DNA of 64,000 nucleotides, taken from positions 86,104-150,103 of the forward strand of contig JAUXNG010000075.1 in the NCBI GenBank assembly GCA_030682835.1, given 5' to 3'. The notes under the pieces are model-generated. The model saw only the letters and a list, made by a program, of their open reading frames with translations. It did not search any database and was not told the origin of the DNA. Below, in pieces: positions 36,046 to 45,553 of the stretch (its first letter is position 1; each line of letters starts with the position of its first letter). A program made the translations under genes and the position numbers. This DNA is from Hydrogenophaga sp. (lineage in GTDB: Bacteria > Pseudomonadota > Gammaproteobacteria > Burkholderiales > Burkholderiaceae_C).

Positions 36046-37266
36046 TCAGCGCAACACGCCCTTGGTGTCGATCACGACCTTGTCCTTGACGATCTGCGGG
36101 TCGATGTCCTTGAACTCGTCGTGGTCCACCAGCAGCAGCAGGATGTCGGCGCGCTTGAGCACGTCCTTGAGGTCGTGCAGCGGGAACGGTGCCTTTTCCT
36201 TGGCCACGTTCGGGTCGCAGGCCATCACATTGCCCACATTGGCTTCCAGCAGCATCTTCACGATGTCCATGGAAGGCGACTCGCGCAGGTCGTCGATGTT
36301 GGCCTTGAAGGTCAGGCCCAGGCAGCCGATGACCGGCTCGCGGAATCGCTCGGCCTTGGCACGCACCTTCTCGATCACCCAGTGGGGCTTGGCGTCGTTC
36401 ACCTCGCGGGCGGTGCGGATCAGGCGGGCCTCTTCCGGTGCGCTGGACACGATGAACCAGGGGTCGACGGCGATGCAGTGGCCGCCCACGCCCGGGCCAG
36501 GCTGCAGGATGTTGACACGCGGGTGGCGGTTGGCCAGGGAGATGGTTTCCCACACATTGATGCCCAGGCGGTCGCAGATCACCGAGAGTTCGTTGGCAAA
36601 GGCGATGTTCACGTCGCGGAACGAGTTCTCCACCAGCTTGGAGAGCTCGGCCGTGCGGCTGTCGGTTTCCAGGATGGCACCGTTGCAGAAGGTTTTGTAG
36701 AGCGTGCGGGCCTTGGCAATGGCCGCCTTGGTGGTGCCGCCGATGATGCGGTCGTTGTCCACCAGCTCACGCAGGATGTGGCCGGGCAGCACGCGCTCGG
36801 GGCAATGCGCGGTGTGCACCTTCCCCGCCAGGTCCGGGCGCATCTCGGCAATGATGGCCTCGATCACCTCGGTCGTGCCCACCGGCGAGGTGGATTCCAG
36901 GATCACCAGGTTGTCTTCGCGCAGGTACGGGGCGATGGCACGGGTGGCGGCCTCCACATAGCCGAGGTCGGGTGCCTTGGGGTTGCCGTTCTCTTCCTTG
37001 AAGGGCGTTGGCACGGCCAGAATGAAGGTATCGCCCTCTTCCGGCGTGAGCGAGGCGCGCAGGTTGCCGCTGTTCACGGCCGAGCGCACGAGGATGTCCA
37101 GGTCGGGCTCGATGATGTGGATGCGGCCCGAGTTGATGATGTTCACCGCCGACTCGTTCACGTCCACACCCAGCACGGTGTGGCCCTTGGTAGCCAGCAT
37201 GGAGGCGGTGGGCAGGCCGATGTAGCCCAGGCCCATGACGATGATTTTTTGCAGTTCGCGTGCCAT
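36046..37266 (-). CDS. wecC: UDP-N-acetyl-D-mannosamine dehydrogenase
   Basis: The 406-residue enzyme oxidises UDP-ManNAc to UDP-ManNAcA. VMGLGYIGLPTASMLA forms the N-terminal NAD-binding site, the catalytic cysteine is in GVGGHCIAVDPWF near residue 255, and GLTFKANIDDLRESPS marks the C-terminal domain. These favour WecC over UDP-glucose dehydrogenase, which is separately encoded at 20314-21636. It starts immediately after the wecB stop codon (TAAATG), consistent with sequential action. Confidence 0.92.
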   Translation of the reverse strand: MARELQKIIVMGLGYIGLPTASMLATKGHTVLGVDVNESAVNIINSGRIHIIEPDLDILVRSAVNSGNLRASLTPEEGDTFILAVPTPFKEENGNPKAPDLGYVEAATRAIAPYLREDNLVILESTSPVGTTEVIEAIIAEMRPDLAGKVHTAHCPERVLPGHILRELVDNDRIIGGTTKAAIAKARTLYKTFCNGAILETDSRTAELSKLVENSFRDVNIAFANELSVICDRLGINVWETISLANRHPRVNILQPGPGVGGHCIAVDPWFIVSSAPEEARLIRTAREVNDAKPHWVIEKVRAKAERFREPVIGCLGLTFKANIDDLRESPSMDIVKMLLEANVGNVMACDPNVAKEKAPFPLHDLKDVLKRADILLLLVDHDEFKDIDPQIVKDKVVIDTKGVLR

Positions 37267-38406
37267 TTATGAGTTCCCTTTCATGTTCAAGATGTTTTCA
37301 ACGATGCGCTGAACGGCCTTGCCGTCGCCATAGGGGTTGTGGGCGCGCGACATGGTGGCGTAGGCGCTGTCGTCCTGCAGCAGGCGCCGGGTCTCGCTGA
37401 CGATCTTCTCGCGCGAGGTGCCCACCAGCCGCACCGTGCCGGCGTCCACCGCTTCGGGCCGCTCGGTGGTGTCGCGCATGACGAGCACGGGCTTGCCGAG
37501 CGAGGGCGCTTCTTCCTGCACGCCGCCCGAGTCGGTGATGATGAGATGCGAGCGGTCCATGAGGTACACGAAGGGCAGGTAATCCACCGGGTCGATCAGG
37601 TGCACGTTCTTCAACTGGCGCGCCGCCAGGATCTCGGCCACAGGCTGGCGCACGTTCGGGTTCAGGTGCACCGGGTACAGGATTTCCACGTCGGGGTGCT
37701 CGGCGGCAATGTCGGCCAGCGCCATGCAGATGTTCTGGAAGCCCTCGCCGAAGTTCTCGCGTCGGTGCCCCGTGACCAGGATGAGCCGGCGCGCGGGGTT
37801 GAGAAAGGCAAACCGCTCCTGCAGCGTGCGCTGGGCGGCCTCGTCGTGGCGCAGCTTGTGCACCACGGCCAGCAGCGCATCGATCACCGTGTTGCCCGTG
37901 ACCAGAATCGACGCCGGATCGACTCCCTCGCGCAGCAGGTTGGCCTGCGCGGCGGTGGTGGGCGCGTAGTGCACATCGGCAATGGCACCCGTGATCCGGC
38001 GGTTCATTTCCTCGGGGTATGGCGCCAGCTTGTTGCCGGTGCGCAAGCCGGCCTCCACATGGCCCACCGGCACCCGGGCGTAATACGCCGCCAGGCTGGC
38101 CGCCAGCGTGGTGGTGGTATCGCCATGCACGAGCACGAGGTCGGGCTTCTCTGCCAGCAGCACCGGCTTGAGCCCGGCCAGGATGTTGCCGGTGATGTCG
38201 AACAGGTCCTGCCCCGCCTTCATGATGTTCAGGTCGTGCTGCGGCTCGATCTCGAACAGCTTGAGCACCTGGTCCAGCATCTCGCGGTGCTGCGCGGTCA
38301 CGCACACCACGGTGTCGATCTGCCCGGCCTGCGCCTGCAGACCCTTGACCAGCGGCGCCATCTTGATGGCCTCTGGGCGGGTACCGAAAACAACCATGAC
38401 CTTCAT
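37267..38406 (-). CDS. wecB: UDP-N-acetylglucosamine 2-epimerase (non-hydrolysing)
   Basis: The 379-residue enzyme converts UDP-GlcNAc to UDP-ManNAc. Family motifs are [16 protein letters not shown] at the N-terminus, [14 protein letters not shown] near residue 95, [11 protein letters not shown] near 117 and [17 protein letters not shown] near 287. ATG 38406 overlaps the stop of the upstream glycosyltransferase (ATGA), and a longer open frame upstream is a shadow. With WecC it supplies ManNAcA for EPS. Confidence 0.93.
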   Translation of the reverse strand: MKVMVVFGTRPEAIKMAPLVKGLQAQAGQIDTVVCVTAQHREMLDQVLKLFEIEPQHDLNIMKAGQDLFDITGNILAGLKPVLLAEKPDLVLVHGDTTTTLAASLAAYYARVPVGHVEAGLRTGNKLAPYPEEMNRRITGAIADVHYAPTTAAQANLLREGVDPASILVTGNTVIDALLAVVHKLRHDEAAQRTLQERFAFLNPARRLILVTGHRRENFGEGFQNICMALADIAAEHPDVEILYPVHLNPNVRQPVAEILAARQLKNVHLIDPVDYLPFVYLMDRSHLIITDSGGVQEEAPSLGKPVLVMRDTTERPEAVDAGTVRLVGTSREKIVSETRRLLQDDSAYATMSRAHNPYGDGKAVQRIVENILNMKGNS

Positions 38407-39617
38407 TTGGAAAACTCCCTGGTGAGTGCCTCGTAAACGGGCTTGTAATTCGCGACGCTGTTGCGCCAGTTGCGCACCGACTCGACAAAATGCCGGCCGT
38501 TGGCACGCAGGGCGGGCCAGCTGTCGGGGTGGTTGAGCAGGTCGAGCAGGGCCTGCGTGAGCGCCTCGGCGCTGTCGGCCTTGAACAGGATGCCGGTCTG
38601 CCCGTGCTGCACCAGCTCCTGGTGACCGCCCACGTCGGACGCCACGAACAGGTGGCCCTGCGCCATGGCTTCCAGTGGCTTGAGCGGCGTCACCAGCTCG
38701 GTGAGCCGCATGGAATGGCGCGGATAGGCCAGGACGTCGATGAGGTCGTAGTAGCGGCTCACCTCGTGGTGCGGCACGCGGCCGGTAAAGACCACCCGGT
38801 CCGTCAGGCCGAGGGCCGCCACCTGCGCCTTGAGGTTCGCTTCCTGCGGGCCGCCGCCCACCAGCAGCAGGCACACATCCGGGCGCGCCTGCACGAGACC
38901 CGGCAGGGCCCGCACCAGCAGGTCGAGACCCTCGTACGCATAGAACGAACCGATGAAGCCGATGACGGTGCGCCCCTGCAGGCCCCAGCGCTGCTGAAGG
39001 GCCGCATCTGGGGACTGCGCCAGCTGGAAAGCGCCCACGTCCACCGCGTTCGGGATCACCGTGACCTTGGTCGCTGGCACGCCCCGCCCGACGATGTCGG
39101 CGCGCAAGCCTTCACAGATCGTGAACACGTGCGCGGCCTGGCGGATGGCGTGCGTTTCGAGGGCGCGCGTGAGACGGTACCGCGGGCTGTCCTCCCGGGT
39201 GCTGCCGTGGTCCACGGCGGCGTCTTCCCAGAAGGCACGGATCTCGTACACCACCGGAATGCCCAGCAGCGCCCCCACCTTCAGGGCTGGCAGCACGTTG
39301 AGCACAGGCGAATGCGCGTGGATCAGGTCGGGCTGGATATCGCGGGCCACGGATTCGATGCGCTGCGCAAGGCGGCGCATGAGCGCCAGTTCGCGCACCA
39401 CAGGCCACCGCCCGCTGGCCCCTTCCACCGGCTCGGTGCGGTGAAATAGCAGGCCGTCCACCTCGTCGGCAGCCGCCTTCACGACCCCCTGTTTGGGTGA
39501 GGTGAGGTGGTGCGTTTCCCAGCCGAGCGCGCGCTGCTCGCGCAGCAGCGCGGCCGTGCGGAACGTGTAGCCGCTGTGCAGGGGGATGGAGTGATCCAGG
39601 ATGTGGAGGATTCGCAT
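38403..39617 (-). CDS. XrtA-associated glycosyltransferase, stp3/Daro_2409 type
   Basis: The 404-residue GT4-like enzyme starts [19 protein letters not shown], the hallmark of TIGR04063. [12 protein letters not shown] near residue 42, [12 protein letters not shown] near 195, [16 protein letters not shown] near 227 and [20 protein letters not shown] near 315 follow. ATG 39617 reproduces this start; the longer open frame does not. It overlaps wecB by four bases and lies 19 bases after the stp2-type gene, as expected for an EPS assembly operon. Confidence 0.9.
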   Translation of the reverse strand: MRILHILDHSIPLHSGYTFRTAALLREQRALGWETHHLTSPKQGVVKAAADEVDGLLFHRTEPVEGASGRWPVVRELALMRRLAQRIESVARDIQPDLIHAHSPVLNVLPALKVGALLGIPVVYEIRAFWEDAAVDHGSTREDSPRYRLTRALETHAIRQAAHVFTICEGLRADIVGRGVPATKVTVIPNAVDVGAFQLAQSPDAALQQRWGLQGRTVIGFIGSFYAYEGLDLLVRALPGLVQARPDVCLLLVGGGPQEANLKAQVAALGLTDRVVFTGRVPHHEVSRYYDLIDVLAYPRHSMRLTELVTPLKPLEAMAQGHLFVASDVGGHQELVQHGQTGILFKADSAEALTQALLDLLNHPDSWPALRANGRHFVESVRNWRNSVANYKPVYEALTREFSK

Positions 39618-39636
39618 GAAAAGAGAGACCGCTGGA

Positions 39637-40776
39637 TCAGCGAGGAGAAAACAGCTGCTCGTAACGAGGCAACATGGCCTGCAGGCTGAACGTGGCAAGG
39701 GCGTGGCGCCGGGCGGCCTGGCCGTGGACGCGCGCGACGGGTGAGTCGCTGAAGTAGCGCCACAGGGCATCGGCCATGGCGGGCGCGTCGCCCCTGGGCA
39801 CGAGCGATCCCGTCGCGTTGTCGGCCACGAGCTCCGGGGTGCCGCCCACGGCGGTGGCCACCACTGGCAGGCCGACCGACATGGCCTCCTGCAGGGTGCA
39901 GGAGGTGCCTTCGGCGTCAGAGGGCAGCACGAAGCAGTCGAGCATGCGCAGGATGGCGGGCACATCGTCGCGTGCGCCGGGCATCCAGGCCAGCGGGCGC
40001 AGGCCAGCGGCATCCAGAATGGATTCGGTTTCTGCCCGCAGTGGCCCTTCACCAACCAGCACGAGGCGCGCACGCTCGCGGGCCTGCGGGTGGCGTTGCA
40101 ACAGAGTCACGAAGGCGCGTGCCAATAGGGGCTGGTTCTTGACGGTCATCAGGCGGCCCACAGTGCCGGCCATCCAGTGCTGGCCCGGCCGGAACGGGCA
40201 GCCGTCCACCGCCTCAGTCACGACGTCCCGCGGGGAGAAGCACTCCGTGTCCACGCCATTGGCAATCAGGCTGCGCCGGCTCGGGGGCACACCAATAGCG
40301 CGGCCCAGGTAGTCGAAGATGTCTTTTGACACAGCCACGTAATGGGTCACGAAGGGTTTGTACAGGCGGCGCACCCGCTGGTAGCGCGGGTTCTGGCCTT
40401 GCGGGTCGTGGGCGTCCCAGCCGTGCTCGGCGTGGATGCGCAGCGGCACGCGGGCCAGCCAGGCCAGCGGCACCACCTCCAGCGCGGCAAGGTTGCAGGT
40501 GTGCACCACGTCGGGCTTGAGTTCGCGCAGCAGCCGGTAGATGCGCGGGTACAGCGGCACGGCGTGGCCCGGCGGCTTGTTCAGTTCGATGAAGCGAACG
40601 TCGGGCCGGGTGATGCGGTTGCGGAAGTCGCTGATGGTCGTCAGCGAGAGCACCACATGGTCGAAGGCATCGGCGGGCAAGCGGTTGATGAGCTGGACGA
40701 TGACGTTCTCCAGCCCGCCCACATGGAAGCTGTAGACCACGTGGACGATCAGGCGGCGGCGCGGCGGCATGCTCAT
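39637..40776 (-). CDS. XrtA-associated sugar transferase, stp2 type
   Basis: The 379-residue GT4 enzyme starts with LIVHVVYSFHVGGLENVIV, typical of TIGR03088. IANGVDTECFSPRD near residue 172, MAGTVGRLMTVKNQPLLA near 205 and SDAEGTSCTLQEAMSVGLPV near 290 mark the donor-binding half. It overlaps the amidotransferase gene by four bases. Confidence 0.9.
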   Translation of the reverse strand: MSMPPRRRLIVHVVYSFHVGGLENVIVQLINRLPADAFDHVVLSLTTISDFRNRITRPDVRFIELNKPPGHAVPLYPRIYRLLRELKPDVVHTCNLAALEVVPLAWLARVPLRIHAEHGWDAHDPQGQNPRYQRVRRLYKPFVTHYVAVSKDIFDYLGRAIGVPPSRRSLIANGVDTECFSPRDVVTEAVDGCPFRPGQHWMAGTVGRLMTVKNQPLLARAFVTLLQRHPQARERARLVLVGEGPLRAETESILDAAGLRPLAWMPGARDDVPAILRMLDCFVLPSDAEGTSCTLQEAMSVGLPVVATAVGGTPELVADNATGSLVPRGDAPAMADALWRYFSDSPVARVHGQAARRHALATFSLQAMLPRYEQLFSPR

Positions 40777-42677
40777 GCGGGGTGCTGGCTCGCCTGACGC
40801 AGAAACGCGTCAAACATGATAAGCATCCACAGTGCGGTGGAGTGGTCGTACTGCCCTGCCAGGTGCTGCTGCACCATGGTCTGCAGCGTGCCAGTGTCGA
40901 AATAACCGCTGGCCAGCATGCGCTGGCTCAGCACCGATTCCTGCATGCGTTGCGCCAGCGGGCCGCGCAGCCAGCTGGCCAGCGGCACCGAGAAGCCCAT
41001 CTTGGGGCGATAGAGCACGTCGTGCGGCAGCAGCGGTTCGAACGCCTTCTTGAACACGTACTTGCCCTCTCCGCCCCGGATCTTCAGGCCGCTGGGCAGC
41101 GTGGCCAGCCACTCGACCAGCTCATGGTCCATCAGCGGTTCGCGCACTTCGAGCGAGTGCGCCATGCTCGCGCGGTCGACCTTGGTGTTGATGTCGCCCA
41201 CCAGCCAGGTCTTGTAGTCCAGGTACTGGATCAGGGCCAGCGGGTCGTCGGTCTGCGCGCGGGCGGCGTGGGTGCGGAACACGTCGATGGCGCTGTAGCT
41301 GCCCAGCGAGCGCTGGAACCCGGGCGAAAACAGGCGCTCGCGCTGATCTGTGCGCAGCTTGGACATGCTGTGGTGGTAGGCCTGCACCGTGTCCATGGCC
41401 ATGGCCTGGAAGGTGGTCTTGGCGCGGAACATGCGCGGCGCCCAGTCGGCCTTGGGGTACATGCGCCCCAGCATCCCGAACACGGGCCGGCGCACGCCAT
41501 GCGGCAAGCGGTTGCGCACGCCCTCCTCACCCAGGTGCATGCGGTAGCGCCGGTAGCCGCCCAGGCTCTCGTCGCCGCCGTCGCCCGAGAGCGCCACCGT
41601 GACATGCTTGCGCGCCATCTCGCAGACGCGGTAGGTCGGCAGCGCCGAGCTGTCGGCAAAGGGCTCGTCGTGCAGCCAGGCCAGGGTGTCGATGAGGTCG
41701 AAGTCGTCGCTCTTGACGATCTCCAGCCGGTGGTCGGTCTGGTAACGGTCCGCCACCTGCTGCGCAAACTCGGACTCGTTGAAGCTCGGGTCGTCAAAGC
41801 CGATGGCGCAGGTGTGGACCGGCGCGTCCGACAAACCGGCCATCGTGGCCACGACGGCGCTGGAATCCACACCGCCCGACAGGAAGGCCCCCAGCGGCAC
41901 ATCGGCCACCATGCGCAGGCGCACCGCTTCTTTTACGCGCTCGCGCAATTCGGCTTCGGCGTCTTGCAGGCCGATGGGGTTGTCGTTGCTGAACTGCACG
42001 TCCCAGTACGGCTGGGGCGCGGGCAGGCCGGCCAGGCCGCGCCGAAGCGTGAGCGTGTGGGCGGCGGGCAGCTTGTAGGCGTTGCGGTAGATGCAACGCG
42101 GGTCGGGCACGTAGCCGAACGAAAAGTAGTCCTCCACGGCGAACGGGTCGATGTCACGCCGGAAGCCGGGGTGGGCCGTGAGCACCTTCAGTTCTGAGCC
42201 GAAGATGAAGCTGCCATCGGGCAGCCAGGCGTAGTGCAGCGGTTTCACACCCATGCGGTCTCGTGCGAGAAACAGGGTCTGTTGCGGGCGGTCCCAGATG
42301 GCAAAGGCGAACATGCCGCGCAGGCGGTGCACGCAGGCCGGCCCCCAGGCAGACCAGGCGTGCACGATCACCTCGGTGTCGCTGCGGGTTCTGAACGGGT
42401 AGCCCAGTGCCCGGAGTTCGGCGCGCAGTTCCTGGAAGTTGTAGATCTCGCCGTTGAACACCACGCCAACGCTGCCGTCGCCATTGAACAGCGGTTGCTG
42501 GCCGGTGCCGAGGTCGATCACCGAGAGGCGGCGGTGCCCCAGGGCCAGGCCGGCCTCCAGGTGGACGTCGTCCTCGTCCGGGCCGCGGTGCGCCTGGATG
42601 TTGTTGATGCGCGTGGCCAGGGCGGGCTCGAAGTGCCGCATGCCCTGGGTGTCGAACAGACCGGAAATGCCACACAT
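40773..42677 (-). CDS. asparagine synthase-like amidotransferase, XrtA/PEP-CTERM type
   Basis: The 634-residue protein matches glutamine-hydrolysing asparagine synthetase in layout and TIGR03108 in context. Cys2 of MCGISGLFD is the glutaminase nucleophile; RRLSVIDL, GVVFNGEIYNF and RSDTEVIVHAW complete the N-terminal domain. The C-terminal synthetase domain has the ATP loop FLSGGVDSSAVVA near residue 260 and ALSGDGGDE near 365. It probably amidates a uronic acid or other carboxylate in the EPS rather than making free asparagine (inference). One base separates it from xrtA. Confidence 0.9.
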   Translation of the reverse strand: MCGISGLFDTQGMRHFEPALATRINNIQAHRGPDEDDVHLEAGLALGHRRLSVIDLGTGQQPLFNGDGSVGVVFNGEIYNFQELRAELRALGYPFRTRSDTEVIVHAWSAWGPACVHRLRGMFAFAIWDRPQQTLFLARDRMGVKPLHYAWLPDGSFIFGSELKVLTAHPGFRRDIDPFAVEDYFSFGYVPDPRCIYRNAYKLPAAHTLTLRRGLAGLPAPQPYWDVQFSNDNPIGLQDAEAELRERVKEAVRLRMVADVPLGAFLSGGVDSSAVVATMAGLSDAPVHTCAIGFDDPSFNESEFAQQVADRYQTDHRLEIVKSDDFDLIDTLAWLHDEPFADSSALPTYRVCEMARKHVTVALSGDGGDESLGGYRRYRMHLGEEGVRNRLPHGVRRPVFGMLGRMYPKADWAPRMFRAKTTFQAMAMDTVQAYHHSMSKLRTDQRERLFSPGFQRSLGSYSAIDVFRTHAARAQTDDPLALIQYLDYKTWLVGDINTKVDRASMAHSLEVREPLMDHELVEWLATLPSGLKIRGGEGKYVFKKAFEPLLPHDVLYRPKMGFSVPLASWLRGPLAQRMQESVLSQRMLASGYFDTGTLQTMVQQHLAGQYDHSTALWMLIMFDAFLRQASQHPA

Positions 42678-42678
42678 G

Positions 42679-44307
42679 TCAGCGTGCTCCCCGGGCCTGC
42701 TGCAGGGCCGATTCGATGGTGCCGCCCTGCGAGCGCATGAAGTCGTTCAGCACGGCGGCAGCCGCGGCGCGGGCCTGTACGTCGGGCAGCTGGGCGTCCA
42801 GCGGCGTGTACACCACCACGATGGCGCCGTCGTCTCCGCGGCCCAGCAGGCGGCCGAGTGCACCGTGGAGCTTGGCCTGCACGTCGCTGGCGGTGAATCG
42901 GTCGTTGACCCAGTAGAAGCGCCACACCTGCAGGCGCTGCCCACCGCCCGTGAACCCCGCGCCGCGCTGGCGCAAGGTGGCGGCCACCACCGGCAGCGGC
43001 CTGCCGGCCAGCTCGGTACTGGCGCTGCCTCCCGCCAGGCGCACCCAGCTGTCGTCCTTGCTGGTGACGAACATGTTTTCCGAACTCACCAGCTTGCGCT
43101 GGTAGTCCTGATCGCGGTAGTAGCTCAGGTGCACGCCGACCGACTCACCCTGCGGGCCAGCGTAACCGCTGTGCGACGTGGCCACGGCGTGCTGGAACGC
43201 CGGCGACCATTCGGCCGGTGCGGCGGGTGCGGCTTGCCAGGGCACTTGCGCTGCCGGCGCGGCCAGCTGCACGGGCTGCGTGCGGGTGCCCAGAGCCAGC
43301 AGGCGCTCGACCGCATGGGGCGAGGCCGCCACCAGCAGGGCCACCCCGGTGTAGAGCGCCACCTGGCGCAGGCCGCCATGCGCTGTCGACGAAGGGACTG
43401 CGGGACGGCTGGCGGTCACGTCAGCGGCCTGGGCCGGCTGGGGCGCATCGGCCCAGCGGGCACCGATGAGCAGCATCAGCACGATCACCACGCCGAAGAA
43501 CACCCAGCCGTAGATGAGGTGGTCCACGCCCGTGGCCAGCTCGTTGCCTGAGAGGTGGCCGATCATGACGATCATGTAGGCGCGCAGCCAGTTGGCCACC
43601 AGCGGCACAAGGATGGCCACGCCGACGAAAGCCAGGCGCTTGCCCAGGCTGCGGTAGCTGAGGTAGGCGAACAGGGTGCCTACCGTGACGGAGGCGATGA
43701 GGTAGCGGATACCGCTGCAGGCTTCGACCACGGACCACATACCTGACGGAATCACGAACTGCAGGCCCTCGCGGTACACCGGCACGCCGCTGGCGCGCAG
43801 CGCCACTACGGTGAAGTCGGCCGTCCACTCCATCATCTTGGGCAGCATAAAGTCACCCATGGGCACGGCAAAGAACAGAAAGCCCAGCGGGAACAGCGCG
43901 GCGCGCGCCACCTGCCAGCCCAGCACAGCGGGCACCGCAAGCACCAGCAAGGTGACCAGCGCCAGCTGCGTGGCCGCGTTCACGGCCACCAGGTCGCCCG
44001 CCAGCCAGAGCGCTGCGGCGCCCAGCATGAGCACGGCAGCCAGCAGGGAGGGCCGCGGCAACAGCGGAGCCAGCTCGTGGCGCATACGCCAGACCAGCCA
44101 CAGCGAGATCAGCGGCACCACAAAACCATGGGCGTAGGTGTCGGAGCGCGACCAGATGGTGACCATGCCCACCGCGGTGTGGCGGTACAGCAGCAGGATC
44201 GCCACCACCAGCACCAGCAGTGCGGCCAGGGGCACACGCCAGTGCGCGGGCAGGCCGCCCCCGCCCATGGCGGGCGTGGAAGACAGTGTGCTGCTGGGCT
44301 CAGCCAT
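42679..44307 (-). CDS. xrtA: exosortase A with fused EpsI domain
   Basis: The 542-residue protein has about eight membrane segments in residues 25-305, holding the exosortase catalytic set: Cys197 in VEACSGIRYL, Arg242 in NWLRAYMIV and His263 in VDHLIYGWVFF. Residues about 310-542 form a periplasmic EpsI-like domain (DUF3485 type), with YYRDQDYQRKLVSSEN and RVWRFYWVN-like patterns. It should cleave PEP-CTERM tags such as that of the 15494-16360 protein at the membrane. Its 5' end overlaps the upstream sugar transferase by eight bases. Confidence 0.93.
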   Translation of the reverse strand: MAEPSSTLSSTPAMGGGGLPAHWRVPLAALLVLVVAILLLYRHTAVGMVTIWSRSDTYAHGFVVPLISLWLVWRMRHELAPLLPRPSLLAAVLMLGAAALWLAGDLVAVNAATQLALVTLLVLAVPAVLGWQVARAALFPLGFLFFAVPMGDFMLPKMMEWTADFTVVALRASGVPVYREGLQFVIPSGMWSVVEACSGIRYLIASVTVGTLFAYLSYRSLGKRLAFVGVAILVPLVANWLRAYMIVMIGHLSGNELATGVDHLIYGWVFFGVVIVLMLLIGARWADAPQPAQAADVTASRPAVPSSTAHGGLRQVALYTGVALLVAASPHAVERLLALGTRTQPVQLAAPAAQVPWQAAPAAPAEWSPAFQHAVATSHSGYAGPQGESVGVHLSYYRDQDYQRKLVSSENMFVTSKDDSWVRLAGGSASTELAGRPLPVVAATLRQRGAGFTGGGQRLQVWRFYWVNDRFTASDVQAKLHGALGRLLGRGDDGAIVVVYTPLDAQLPDVQARAAAAAVLNDFMRSQGGTIESALQQARGAR

Positions 44308-45529
44308 GGGCGGCCTCCGGTTCGGCGTGCGCGCTGGCGTCCAGGCAGGCGTCGATGCCGCTCAGGTGGGCCTGCCAGCTGAAGCCGGCCACCACGAAGC
44401 GCCGCGCGGCACGCCCCAGGCTGCGGGCCTGTTCGGGCGCGTCGAGCAGCTGTTGCAATGCATCCAGAAACTGGTCCGGCGTGTCGGCGCGCAGCTGGCC
44501 CTCGGCCGCGCTGGCACCGATGGCGTCGGCGCACGAGTTGACGGTGATCACCGCCTGCTCCATGGCCATCGCTTCCAGGATCTTGTTCTGGATGCCACGC
44601 GCCACGCGCAGCGGGGCCACCACGGCGGCGGCGTGCTGCAGGTAGGGCCGAACGTCGGGCACGGTGCCGGTGACGACCACCCGCTCGCTGGCCAGCGCCA
44701 GCACCTGCGGCGAGGGACTGCGGCCCACGATGTAGAAGCGCGCGCATGGCCAGTGCACCAGCAGGCGCGGCAATATGTCGGCCACGAACCAGCTCACGCC
44801 GTCCACGTTGGGCCAGTAGTCCATGGCGCCGGTAAACACCACGGCCTGTTCGTTCGGGGCAAAGGGGCTGGCGCGGCGCGGGTCCGGCGCGAAAAAGTCG
44901 GCGTCCACGCCGTTGCTCAGCGCCTGCACGCTGTCGGCACACTCGGGCGCCTGCGAGACAAAGAGCGCGGTCTCATTGGGGGTGACGAAGAACGAACGCT
45001 GGGCCTGCGAGGCCACTTCACGCTCGTAGGCCAGCAGGCGCGAGCCCTCACGCCGGTACAGCCACGACATGGGCCAGCGGTGCTCGGGCGCGTATTGCGT
45101 CCACTTGGCCGAATCCACGTCCACGAAGTCGACCAGCATGGGCACCGCGGGTGCCAGCGGCTGGGCGTACTGCGCCATGGAGGAAGAAAACACCACGCTG
45201 GCCTGCAGGGGGTGGGCCGCGGCGATCTCGTCCACCCAGCGCTGCATGCCCGCGCTGCGGTAATAGCCCAGCGTCAGCGCCTCACCGCTGAGCAGGCCGC
45301 TCAGGCTTTTGATCTTGGCCTGGCGCGGCTGCAAGCGCTCCACATGCAGGTCGGGGCACAGGGCGCGCAGGGTCGGGAGGTGCTGCTCGTCGTCCGGGTC
45401 GTCAATGAAGGTGCCCAGAAACACGCGGTGGTTCTGCAGCAGGTGGCGCAGCAGGTGGTACGAGCGCACCTTGTCGCCCTTGTTGGGCGGGTACGGCAGG
45501 CGGTGAACGAGGTACAGGATATTGCCCAT
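44300..45529 (-). CDS. XrtA-associated sugar transferase, stp1 type
   Basis: The 409-residue GT4-like enzyme starts NILYLVHRLPYPPNKGDKVR, typical of TIGR03087. VDFVDVDSAKWTQYA near residue 140, LSNGVDADFFAPD near 213, VVFTGAMDYWPNVDGVSWF near 232 and VAPLRVARGIQNKILEAMAM near 308 follow. Part of the EPS assembly operon, overlapping xrtA. Confidence 0.9.
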   Translation of the reverse strand: MGNILYLVHRLPYPPNKGDKVRSYHLLRHLLQNHRVFLGTFIDDPDDEQHLPTLRALCPDLHVERLQPRQAKIKSLSGLLSGEALTLGYYRSAGMQRWVDEIAAAHPLQASVVFSSSMAQYAQPLAPAVPMLVDFVDVDSAKWTQYAPEHRWPMSWLYRREGSRLLAYEREVASQAQRSFFVTPNETALFVSQAPECADSVQALSNGVDADFFAPDPRRASPFAPNEQAVVFTGAMDYWPNVDGVSWFVADILPRLLVHWPCARFYIVGRSPSPQVLALASERVVVTGTVPDVRPYLQHAAAVVAPLRVARGIQNKILEAMAMEQAVITVNSCADAIGASAAEGQLRADTPDQFLDALQQLLDAPEQARSLGRAARRFVVAGFSWQAHLSGIDACLDASAHAEPEAAHG

Positions 45530-45553
45530 GAATGTCGCGCTCAGTGGAACGGC

